From Eggerthellaceae bacterium (GTDB lineage: Bacteria > Actinomycetota > Coriobacteriia > Coriobacteriales > Eggerthellaceae), in NCBI GenBank assembly GCA_900753095.1, contig CAADXT010000100.1, positions 1 to 14,626 on the forward strand: 14,626 bases of DNA, read 5' to 3'. Under the pieces are notes generated by a model. It searched no databases, had not been told where the DNA came from, and saw only the letters and a program-made list of their open reading frames with translations. Numbering within the stretch: the first letter of the stretch is position 1; the number at the start of each line of letters is the position of its first letter. The position numbers were made by a program, and so were the translations under genes. Positions 7,832 to 14,350 of this stretch are shown here, in pieces.

Positions 7832-8629
7832 CTAGTACAACTCAGGCCTGCGGTGCTGCAGTATGGGCATGGAGGCTCGGACTTCTTCTATCGCGGAGAA
7901 ATCGATGCGAGCCGTAACAAGCTCTTCACGCACGCCGCCAGCGGCAAGCATCACCCCGTCGGGGCCGAACACTGCGCTTTGGCCAATGTAGCCTTTATCC
8001 ACGCGGCTCAATCCTGCAACAAACATCTCGTTCTCAATGGCACGGGCCGAAAGCAGCGTGCGCCATTGCTCAGCCTTCAGGCGACCATCCACCCAAGCAG
8101 CGGGGTTGATAAGCATCTGGCAGCCATGGAGCGCCGCAAAACGAGCCACCTCGGGGAAGCGTAAGTCGTAACAGATAGAAAGCCCTATGCGCCCAAAAGG
8201 CGTATCAACCGGCTTAAACAAGGCCGAGCCTGCTGCCATACGGTCCGATTCACGCGTGAAATCGGTGTCGAACAGGTGAACCTTGCGGTACACGCCATGC
8301 TGCAACCCATCGCTGCCCACTAGCACCGCCGTGTTGAAGGGATTGCCTCCTTGGCTGTTGCGTTCGTTCACGGTGTATACCACCCACAAGCCATACCGAG
8401 CAGCAAGCGCATTCATCTTGGTGCAGAAAAGCCCATCAAGCGGTTCTGCTTCAGCGGCAAACGACTCCTCGCTCGATTCATAGCGTGTCATCAACGATTC
8501 CGGGAATACCAGCAGGTCAACACCGCGATACTGCGCTTCCGCACACCACTGCTCTACCATCTCAAGGACAGCATCGACTCCTGGCTCTTCCGGATGGCGG
8601 CACTGAGCCAACCCAAGAACGAACGCCAT
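7832..8629 (-). CDS. Carbon-nitrogen hydrolase (nitrilase superfamily, Nit2/omega-amidase-like)
   Basis: A 265-residue cytosolic enzyme that hydrolyses a carbon-nitrogen bond, most likely an amide. The catalytic triad is complete: E44 in VFPES, K116 in YRKVHLFD, and C153 in SICYDLRFPE. The SICYDLRFPE block and the short length point to the Nit2/YafV-like amidase branch rather than true nitrilases, but the substrate is not provable. Start is ATG 8629, which has AAGGAG 7 nt upstream. An in-frame ATG at 8680 would add 17 residues but would place the start inside a terminator-like hairpin. The gene lies downstream of the surface-protein gene on the same strand, separated from it by two hairpins, so it is probably a separate or attenuated transcript. 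A weak GGGCA/TGCCC hairpin (7814-7830) follows the stop. Confidence 0.9.
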   Translation of the reverse strand: MAFVLGLAQCRHPEEPGVDAVLEMVEQWCAEAQYRGVDLLVFPESLMTRYESSEESFAAEAEPLDGLFCTKMNALAARYGLWVVYTVNERNSQGGNPFNTAVLVGSDGLQHGVYRKVHLFDTDFTRESDRMAAGSALFKPVDTPFGRIGLSICYDLRFPEVARFAALHGCQMLINPAAWVDGRLKAEQWRTLLSARAIENEMFVAGLSRVDKGYIGQSAVFGPDGVMLAAGGVREELVTARIDFSAIEEVRASMPILQHRRPELY

Positions 8630-8646
8630 ACACACTCCTTCAACGT

Positions 8647-8691
8647 AAAAAGCAGACACGCATCGCCGTAAGCGGCACACGTGTCTGCTTT
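8647..8691 (-). terminator. Hairpin with T-run directly upstream of the nitrilase gene
   Basis: Arms 8649-8660 and 8680-8691 (AAAGCAGACACG and its complement) form a perfect 12-bp stem. The loop contains a nested GCCG/CGGC stem at 8665-8676. On the minus strand the stem is followed by five T residues, as in an intrinsic terminator. It ends about 18 nt before the nitrilase start codon. It may be a second terminator for the surface-protein gene, or an attenuator in the nitrilase leader. On the plus strand the stem is followed by only a short T-run (CTTTATT). Confidence 0.7.
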
Positions 8692-8702
8692 ATTCTCCCA
8701 CT

Positions 8703-8741
8703 AAAAAAGTGAATGGACCGGGTATATCCCAGTCCATTCAC
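8703..8741 (-). terminator. Intrinsic terminator of the surface-protein gene
   Basis: Arms 8709-8718 and 8732-8741 form a perfect 10-bp stem (GTGAATGGAC and its complement). A further GGG/CCC pairing closes the loop. Six T residues follow on the minus strand (A at 8703-8708 on the plus strand). It lies 42 bp past the stop codon of the repeat protein and is a textbook rho-independent terminator for that gene. Confidence 0.92.
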
Positions 8742-8782
8742 CTGCCAATTGCTCTGCTTCAGAAAAGCAGCGTATGCATTAG

Positions 8783-11700
8783 TTAGTTGTTGCGACGGCG
8801 GCGAAGCAGTGCAGCAGCTGCAGCCATGAGGCCTGCGATGCCACCGATGCCAGCTACAGCAGCAGCGTTGGTTGCGTCACCGGTCTGAGGAGCCTCGCTG
8901 GACTCGTCAGCAGCCTGCTGGTCGGAACCCTGAGCATCGGATTCGTCGGTTGCAGCCTTATCGGTTGCAGCGTTGCCGTTGCCGTTGTCGTCAGCCTTAG
9001 CCTCGTTGTAGAAGGCGTAGTAGGTTACCACGCCGTCTCCGTCGGTATCCTCAACAGCCTTGGAGAAGTCAACGGGGGTGTATACCCAGTTGCCCTGCTC
9101 GTCCTTAAGGGTGGAAGACCAACCCTCGAACTCCCAGCCATCGTAGGAAGGATCAGCAGGCTTAGCAACGGCCTCGCCCTTGTTGATCTCTACGGAGTTC
9201 TGAGTCTTGTTGAAGTTGTCAACAAAGTTAACCGTGATCTTCTCAGCAGGGGTTACCGCATCTTCGTACATTGCGTATACGTTGATGCCCTCGCCGGTTA
9301 CGGTTGCGTCAGCAGGAATCTCAACGGTGCCTTCGCTGTCGGTCCAACCCCAAGCCTTGAACTGCTTGCCCTCGGGAGCGTTTGCCTTAGCAAGCTCGGT
9401 GTAAGCGTCAAGGTTCTCAAGCAGGTTGGAGTCTTTCTCGAATGCAGGGGTTGCCTTCGGGGTGGACTCATCTTCGCCGTAGTAGATGTTTACGTCGTAG
9501 GAAGCAACTTCCTCGTACATAGCGTAAACGGCAAGGTCAGAGCGAACCGTGGTGTTCTCGTCGATAGCAACCAGGCCCTCATCGCCATACATACCCCAGC
9601 CAGCGAAGCGCATGCCTTCAGGTGCGTTGGTGATTGCGTCCTCGAGAAGGGTTTCATCCTCGCCGATGGTGTCAAGCAGGTTGGCATCATAGCCAGCAGT
9701 AAGCTGAGCATCCTCAACCTGGTCGTCACCGTAGCCTACGGAAACGCTTACAGTGTACTCAGCGTCCTCGTACTTAGCCTGTACGGTAACCTCACCCATA
9801 ACGGTGTCCTCAGCGTTGATGTCAACGCCCTCAGACCACTGCCAACCAGTAAACTGCTTGCCTTCAGGAGCAGCTTCAGAAGCGGCATCCTCGCACTGCT
9901 CAAGAGCCTCAAGCAGGTTGGTGCCCTTCTTCACGCTGATGGTCTCAGCAGGGTTGATGGTATCGGAGCCGTAGATTACATGAACGTCATAGCCCTCAAC
10001 ATCCTGATAGCTTGCGTAAACCGTAACGTCGGCAGCCATGGTTGCGTCGCCTGCAACAGCAGAGCCGTCTGCCCACGTCCAACCAGCAAATTCCTTGCCT
10101 TCAGGAGCAGCAGCTTCAGCCTCATCCTCGTAAGCGGAAAGAGCCTCGAGCAGGTTGGTGCCCTCGGGAACCTCAGCGGTTTCCTGGATAGCATAAGGGT
10201 CGTCGCTCATACCGCCGATGCTCAAGGTGTAGCTCTCAACAGCCGCATACTGTGCGTATACGCTGATGTCGCCCGTTACCGTGGTGTTGGGGTCGATGGA
10301 TTCGCCGTTAGACCATGCCCAACCGACGAACTTCTGGCCTTCGGGGGCCATAGCCTTTGCCTGCTCGGTGTAAGCGGAAAGCACCTCAGTAAGGTTCTTG
10401 TCCTTCTTTACATTGGCAGCGTCGATTTCCTCGCCGTAGCCTTCGCCACCGAATACGTCAACGGTGAAGTACTTGTCCTCGTACTGAGCGTAAACCTGAA
10501 CGTCGCTGGAAACCGTGGTGGTTGCAACAACGGGAACGAACTTGCCGTTAACCAACGTTGCCCAACCGGTGAATTCCTTGCCGGAAGGAGCGTTGTCCTT
10601 GGCCTGCTGCTCAAAGCCAGCCAGTGCACCCTGCAGGGAATCGCCATCCTTGACGGTGGTGGTGCCCAGGGTCTGAGTACCGGAGTTTACGGTAACGGTG
10701 CGCTCAACAACAGCATCCTTGTACATTGCGTACACTGCTGCATCGCCCTTTACTTCTTCGGTAAGGGGAATCTTCACGAGCTCAGTGCCGTTGTACCAGC
10801 CCCAGCCAGCGAACACCTTGCCCTCGGGAGCGTTGGTCTTAGCGGACTGCTCATAAGGCTTAAGAGCATCGTAGAAGCTGGTGCCATCCTCAACTTCAAC
10901 CGTAGCGGATGCGCCGTTCTGATCAACGGTCAGCGTGTGCTTTGCAGCCTGCTTCTTCACCTGAGCAAGAAGGGTGTCACCGTCTGCGGCAGATACATAG
11001 GATTCAGAACCCTTGTTCTGAACGAAGTTAACGTCATAGCCCTCGGGAACCTGAATGAGGTCCTTGAGATCGGTCTTACCGTCAGCCTTGATGGTCTGGT
11101 TACGATAGGTCGCCGTGAAGCCATCGGTTGCACCAAGGGTGTTGCCCTGCTCGTCAACGAACTCGATGGTTACGTTTACGCCCTCTTCGGTAGCAGCCTT
11201 CTTGGGAGCGTACTTAGCCTCAATCCAAGCACCTTCCCATACCGTTACATCGTTGCCGATGGTATCGGTGGTTCCAGCAAAGCCCCAACCGCTGAATTCG
11301 GTTCCTTCAGGCGCTGCGGCTACAGCCTTGTCGGTGTAGTCGGAAAGGGCAGTAAGAAGGCTGGAACCCTTTTCCGCAGTTGCGGTGAACTGCTTCTGGG
11401 AATCACCGTAGCCGACTGCATAGGTGAAATTAACGTCCTGAGCAGCCTGCTTAATCTTCTTTACCTGTACCGTTACCTGAGATCCATCGGACGCAACGTA
11501 GGCAGAGTTGCCATCGCCATAGAAATTAACAGCTTCATAACCGGAAGGAACCTGGATTTTATCACCAAGGTAGCCATAGCCAGCATCGATAACCTGGGAG
11601 GTAGGCACATCGATGTCAGTTGCAGAGATTGCCTGCCAGTTCTCGTCAACGAAATTTACCGAAACAGTGATCTTGTTTTCGGTATCCGTTGCATTCTGAG

Positions 11701-11818
11701 TAGCAATATCCTTGTTGTCCTGATCCGTGTCAGCCAATGCCACTGCAGGCACACTGCCGAGAGCGAGTGCCAAGCTCAAGCTTGCTGCAACCGCTTTCTT
11801 AGAACGTGAGTTCTCCAT
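8783..11818 (-). CDS. Sortase-anchored surface protein with eight Flg_new/InlB-B-like repeats
   Basis: A 1011-residue cell-wall protein. Residues 1-29 are a signal peptide (KK, hydrophobic core, cleavage after AVALA). Two related modules start with VNFVDE-type or IEFVDE strands (about 48-123 and 214-290) and resemble MucBP-like domains. Eight modules of about 75-80 residues (first at 128-203, then seven in series from 293 to 852) share NLLEALxxY, APEGKxFxGWxW and VxVYAxYED. These resemble the Listeria-Bacteroides (Flg_new/InlB B) repeat. A ninth, more classical unit is at 859-937. After an acidic linker come APQTGD (976-981), a hydrophobic helix (about 983-1004) and RRRR, the sortase sorting signal with Ala in place of Leu. 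AAGGAG lies 7 nt before the ATG. The acidic repeats suggest an adhesin or stalk-like role; no enzyme domain is seen. Confidence 0.92.
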   Translation of the reverse strand: MENSRSKKAVAASLSLALALGSVPAVALADTDQDNKDIATQNATDTENKITVSVNFVDENWQAISATDIDVPTSQVIDAGYGYLGDKIQVPSGYEAVNFYGDGNSAYVASDGSQVTVQVKKIKQAAQDVNFTYAVGYGDSQKQFTATAEKGSSLLTALSDYTDKAVAAAPEGTEFSGWGFAGTTDTIGNDVTVWEGAWIEAKYAPKKAATEEGVNVTIEFVDEQGNTLGATDGFTATYRNQTIKADGKTDLKDLIQVPEGYDVNFVQNKGSESYVSAADGDTLLAQVKKQAAKHTLTVDQNGASATVEVEDGTSFYDALKPYEQSAKTNAPEGKVFAGWGWYNGTELVKIPLTEEVKGDAAVYAMYKDAVVERTVTVNSGTQTLGTTTVKDGDSLQGALAGFEQQAKDNAPSGKEFTGWATLVNGKFVPVVATTTVSSDVQVYAQYEDKYFTVDVFGGEGYGEEIDAANVKKDKNLTEVLSAYTEQAKAMAPEGQKFVGWAWSNGESIDPNTTVTGDISVYAQYAAVESYTLSIGGMSDDPYAIQETAEVPEGTNLLEALSAYEDEAEAAAPEGKEFAGWTWADGSAVAGDATMAADVTVYASYQDVEGYDVHVIYGSDTINPAETISVKKGTNLLEALEQCEDAASEAAPEGKQFTGWQWSEGVDINAEDTVMGEVTVQAKYEDAEYTVSVSVGYGDDQVEDAQLTAGYDANLLDTIGEDETLLEDAITNAPEGMRFAGWGMYGDEGLVAIDENTTVRSDLAVYAMYEEVASYDVNIYYGEDESTPKATPAFEKDSNLLENLDAYTELAKANAPEGKQFKAWGWTDSEGTVEIPADATVTGEGINVYAMYEDAVTPAEKITVNFVDNFNKTQNSVEINKGEAVAKPADPSYDGWEFEGWSSTLKDEQGNWVYTPVDFSKAVEDTDGDGVVTYYAFYNEAKADDNGNGNAATDKAATDESDAQGSDQQAADESSEAPQTGDATNAAAVAGIGGIAGLMAAAAALLRRRRNN
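9263..10942 (-). repeat. Seven consecutive protein-level repeats in the surface protein
   Basis: Residues 293-852 consist of seven modules in series at about 293-366, 372-448, 450-525, 529-604, 609-684, 687-768 and 773-852. All share the APEGKxFxGW core and a VYAxY ending. The DNA copies are clearly diverged, so the array is old and protein-level, not a recent tandem duplication. Module 7 carries a few extra residues before its APEG core. Confidence 0.85.
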
Positions 11819-11913
11819 TAAGTCTCCTTTTCATTCTGCATGTGCCTGCCTGCAAGGTCAGGCCTGGTTGTCTTTTTCTGTATTCACCATTCAATTCCAG
11901 TTACCAGGCTTTT

Positions 11914-11925
11914 TGTTGCGCAACA
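11914..11925. promoter_or_regulatory. Palindrome TGTTGCGCAACA, copy 1 (divergent region)
   Basis: Perfect 12-bp palindrome in the divergent region between the surface-protein gene and the FHA gene, 96 bp upstream of the surface-protein ATG. The identical 12-mer recurs in the FHA-kinase gap. Size and symmetry suit a dimeric transcription factor; the factor is unknown. Confidence 0.6.
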
Positions 11926-11935
11926 TTGGCAAAGG

Positions 11936-11950
11936 AGCTGCTCAGCAGCT
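11936..11950. promoter_or_regulatory. Second palindrome in the divergent region
   Basis: AGCTGCT and AGCAGCT flank one central C, giving perfect 7-bp arms ten bases from the TGTTGCGCAACA copy. No T-run follows on either strand, so it is not a terminator. It may be a second operator. Such short CAGC-rich palindromes can also arise by chance in GC-rich DNA. Confidence 0.35.
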
Positions 11951-11967
11951 GTTCTCCATACGATTCA

Positions 11968-11976
11968 CCCCCCCCC
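11968..11976. repeat. Homopolymer tract of nine C (divergent promoter region)
   Basis: Nine consecutive cytosines lie between the two divergent genes, 150 bp upstream of the surface-protein ATG and 136 bp upstream of the FHA ATG. Tracts of this length are prone to slippage, and in promoter regions they can change spacing and expression. A second C9 tract is found in the kinase gene. Confidence 0.6.
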
Positions 11977-12011
11977 GCAAAATGAACGGGTCCATTCCCA
12001 AAAACAAACGT

Positions 12012-12037
12012 TTGACCTCGCTTTTCTACGATAGAAT
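12012..12037 (+). promoter_or_regulatory. Candidate promoter of the FHA-kinase genes
   Basis: TTGACC at 12012-12017 and TAGAAT at 12032-12037 both resemble consensus boxes, but the 14-bp spacer is shorter than the usual 17. It lies about 75 bp upstream of the FHA start codon. It is the best candidate in the region and remains tentative. Confidence 0.35.
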
Positions 12038-12112
12038 TCACTTACAGCCCCATCGCATTGCATTTCATCGCATGCATCACCGCCCACATACTCCAGGAAG
12101 CGAGGCCGCACA

Positions 12113-13138
12113 ATGGAAGAAACCCCAAGCTCTTACATGTTTGCCGACCTCCGCATGTTCGGCGGCATCACTAATAAAGAAGCAGCGAAGGAATTACTCA
12201 CCGATAAAGCCAACTACGGCGGTGCCGCCCCGCGCGACAGGATCAACGAGCGTACGTTCCTTTCGCGCCAGATTGTGCATGCGGCCCCTTCTCAGGTTCA
12301 CCCTGAGTTTTTCGCCGACTTTTCCCAAAGCGCGCAGACGCTTACCGGGAAAATCGTCTCCAACTTGGCAACCGCCACAGCGCATGAAGAGGTTGCCGCG
12401 CACTACGGCGGCGAAGCCGCAGAAGCTATGGCGGCGCTCTTGGCCCAGTACTCGCTCGACGGCAACCTGTACCATAACGCCGTGCGACGCATCAACGCCG
12501 CTCCGTTTTCGCAGCAAGCCGATAAAGCGGTGCTCCTGCTTTTGCTTTTCCTGGTATGCGGCTGCCTAGCCGATCCCGACACCGCGGCTAAAAGCACCCG
12601 CAGCTTCATGGAGCAGAAGCTTGCCTTCACCTTCACCACGCTGAAGCCGGAGCTCGCAGGTTCAGAGCCTATGATGAAAGGCCCCACGAAGCATCAGCAG
12701 CTCGGCCTTATCCGCATCGACAACGGCATCGCCCGCTCCTCGGTGTATCCACTTTCAACCGCCAAGGAAGGCACGCTTATCGGCCTTCTGGCCACAGGGA
12801 AGAACGGTATCAACGATGTGGGCATCGATGTATCGCGTAAGCATCTGAAAGTGTTCAAACATGGCGATGCCTGGTTTGCGCAGGGCCTTGGCTCTACCAA
12901 CGGCACCAGCCTGATTTCAGGTGTCGACAAAAGCGTTTCCGTTATCGAGCCGCGCGACAACGACAAGGAAAAGAAGTCGTATCCACCCGCCCGGATCAAT
13001 CCAGGCGATATGCTGTGCCTTGGCGCCACAACCCAGTTCCTTGTTATGCAGATTGCCGCAAAAGCCAAGTCGAATGCCCAGAACGCCGACCAGGCAAGCA
13101 CAACCTATTATCAGCTTCCATTCCCTGCTGCTCACTAA
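12113..13138 (+). CDS. FHA-domain protein with an unrecognised N-terminal domain
   Basis: A 341-residue protein. The C-terminal part (about 215-315) is a forkhead-associated domain, which binds phosphothreonine peptides. VSRKHL (S241, H244) and GSTNGT (N263) are typical FHA blocks. The Arg of the usual IGR motif is replaced: TLIGLL at 221-226 has Leu after Gly224, so phosphate binding may be weak or altered. An insertion rich in charged residues (about 275-290) precedes the last strand. Residues 1-135 match no family I recognise. A run of Leu/Val (about 138-152) is hydrophobic but short for a membrane helix. GAGG lies 7 nt before the ATG. The kinase gene follows after a 99-bp gap on the same strand, so this is its likely partner or substrate adaptor. 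Confidence 0.85.
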   Translation: MEETPSSYMFADLRMFGGITNKEAAKELLTDKANYGGAAPRDRINERTFLSRQIVHAAPSQVHPEFFADFSQSAQTLTGKIVSNLATATAHEEVAAHYGGEAAEAMAALLAQYSLDGNLYHNAVRRINAAPFSQQADKAVLLLLLFLVCGCLADPDTAAKSTRSFMEQKLAFTFTTLKPELAGSEPMMKGPTKHQQLGLIRIDNGIARSSVYPLSTAKEGTLIGLLATGKNGINDVGIDVSRKHLKVFKHGDAWFAQGLGSTNGTSLISGVDKSVSVIEPRDNDKEKKSYPPARINPGDMLCLGATTQFLVMQIAAKAKSNAQNADQASTTYYQLPFPAAH

Positions 13139-13164
13139 AGCAAGAAAGCCCGTGGCCGATTGCG

Positions 13165-13178
13165 TTGTTGCGCAACAA
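13165..13178. promoter_or_regulatory. Palindrome TTGTTGCGCAACAA, copy 2 (FHA-kinase gap)
   Basis: Perfect 14-bp palindrome containing the same TGTTGCGCAACA found at 11914-11925. It lies 60 bp upstream of the kinase TTG start. A smaller CTCGT/ACGAG inverted repeat follows at 13185-13199. This gap probably carries a regulatory site and perhaps a kinase promoter. Confidence 0.6.
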
Positions 13179-13237
13179 ATAACCCTCGTCTCATACGAGC
13201 ATCATTTGATGGCGTTATAAGGAAGAGGAGGAGCGCA

Positions 13238-14350
13238 TTGAAGCAAGCCGACACCGGTTTCGCTGCCCATGCATCAACCGAAAAGCACATTGAGGTTATT
13301 TCACTCGATAGCTTTATCCCCTCATCCATAGAGCCAGGTGCCTCAGCAGCAGACATGCAGCGCAAGTTCAGCACTTTCCTACTTGCAAGCAAAGAAAATA
13401 GCGGCGCATTTTGCGCGGCCCTTAACGCCTCAGAAGAGCGCTATGCCCTGAAATCGCCTTTGTTCCTTAAGCGCAACGCGCCAGGCTCCTCCTTGGAAGA
13501 CAGCCCCTCTGCCGACCGCGCCTGCATTGAAAAGGCGCAGCGCCAGTTGCTTCTTGACGAGTATCGAAATACGCTAGCCGTGTCGAATATCAAAGGATTC
13601 CCCAAGGTGTACGGATTGGGCCAGGCGGACAACTGCCCAATCATGGTTACTGAATACATCGAAGGCATAACGCTCGCCAATGCCCTTAGCCTGCTTCCCC
13701 ACAATGGGAAGGGTCAAGGAATCGCACCGTATGTTTCAGCAACGATAATCCAAACCGCAACGGCAATCCTTCTCAACGCACGCTGCCTTGACGGGACCTT
13801 CGTCCACCGCGACCTTTCTCCGCGCAACATCATAATCAGGACCGAAAAAGACAGCCTGGATGCACAGCTGAAGAAAGCGATATACGACCTTCGTTTGGTT
13901 GACATGGGAAGCGCCGTGTATCGGACGGCTGAATCACCCTATCAAACGACAGATCATGGCATATGGCGTTTCGGAACCGCAGAATACGCTGCCCCCGAGA
14001 TGCTCACCCGAGACGTGGAGGGCATAGAAGCCAAGCGCTACTCCGAGACGATAGACACCTACGCCCTCTGCAGCATCTTGTACATGATGATTGCTGGGAA
14101 AACCCCTTATGGCCTGGCAGCGCGAATCGATAAGTCACCCTATCTGGTGAAGACGAAGGAAGCCCCCGCAGCATGTGAAGTAGCGCCCGAATGCGCTGAG
14201 CTGCTGCGCCTAGCAACCGAAGGCATAACTGCCCGCCAGAACGATCGCTACGACCTTGCAGGCCTCTACGAAGCACTCGACGCATGGCGCCACACCTACG
14301 CCCAGGAAAACGGCCTGGAATCCTGCCCCCCCCCGAGCAATTTTGTCTAG
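13238..14350 (+). CDS. Soluble Ser/Thr protein kinase (Hanks type)
   Basis: A 370-residue kinase. Start is TTG 13238, chosen because a perfect AGGAGG lies 6 nt upstream; the frame is open back to 13160, but that part covers the palindrome. Kinase landmarks: ALK with K72, helix-C Glu in DEYRN, the YIEG hinge, VHRDLSPRN with D192 and N197, VDMG with D222 (DMG replaces DFG), and GTAEYAAPE with E254. The catalytic residues are therefore present. The glycine-rich loop before K72 is poor in glycine. No transmembrane helix or PASTA repeats follow, so it is cytosolic, unlike PknB. The last ten codons include a C9 tract. With the upstream FHA gene it probably forms a phospho-signalling pair. Targets are unknown. 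Confidence 0.88.
   Translation: MKQADTGFAAHASTEKHIEVISLDSFIPSSIEPGASAADMQRKFSTFLLASKENSGAFCAALNASEERYALKSPLFLKRNAPGSSLEDSPSADRACIEKAQRQLLLDEYRNTLAVSNIKGFPKVYGLGQADNCPIMVTEYIEGITLANALSLLPHNGKGQGIAPYVSATIIQTATAILLNARCLDGTFVHRDLSPRNIIIRTEKDSLDAQLKKAIYDLRLVDMGSAVYRTAESPYQTTDHGIWRFGTAEYAAPEMLTRDVEGIEAKRYSETIDTYALCSILYMMIAGKTPYGLAARIDKSPYLVKTKEAPAACEVAPECAELLRLATEGITARQNDRYDLAGLYEALDAWRHTYAQENGLESCPPPSNFV
14326..14334 (+). repeat. Homopolymer tract of nine C inside the kinase gene
   Basis: Nine consecutive cytosines encode the end of the Cys and the Pro-Pro-Pro near the C-terminus. One base more would replace the ending SNFV with EQFCLAN; one base fewer would give a slightly longer ending, RAILSSQLIP. 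Slippage would thus alter only the tail, not the catalytic domain. Confidence 0.6.

Noticed and set aside
8630..8680. Longer nitrilase start at 8680
   Set aside because: It would place coding sequence in a 12-bp stem terminator hairpin; the ATG at 8629 has AAGGAG and gives the normal family N-terminus.
8677..8684. ACACGTGT as a second parS
   Set aside because: It shares only the CACGTG centre, and it belongs to the arm of the terminator hairpin.
9980..11809. 609-codon plus-strand open frame opposite the surface-protein gene
   Set aside because: It mirrors the repeat protein; the minus strand has a signal peptide, domains, sorting signal, ribosome-binding site and terminator.
13160..13237. 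In-frame extension of the kinase to TTG 13160
   Set aside because: It has no ribosome-binding site and covers the palindrome; AGGAGG points to the TTG at 13238.
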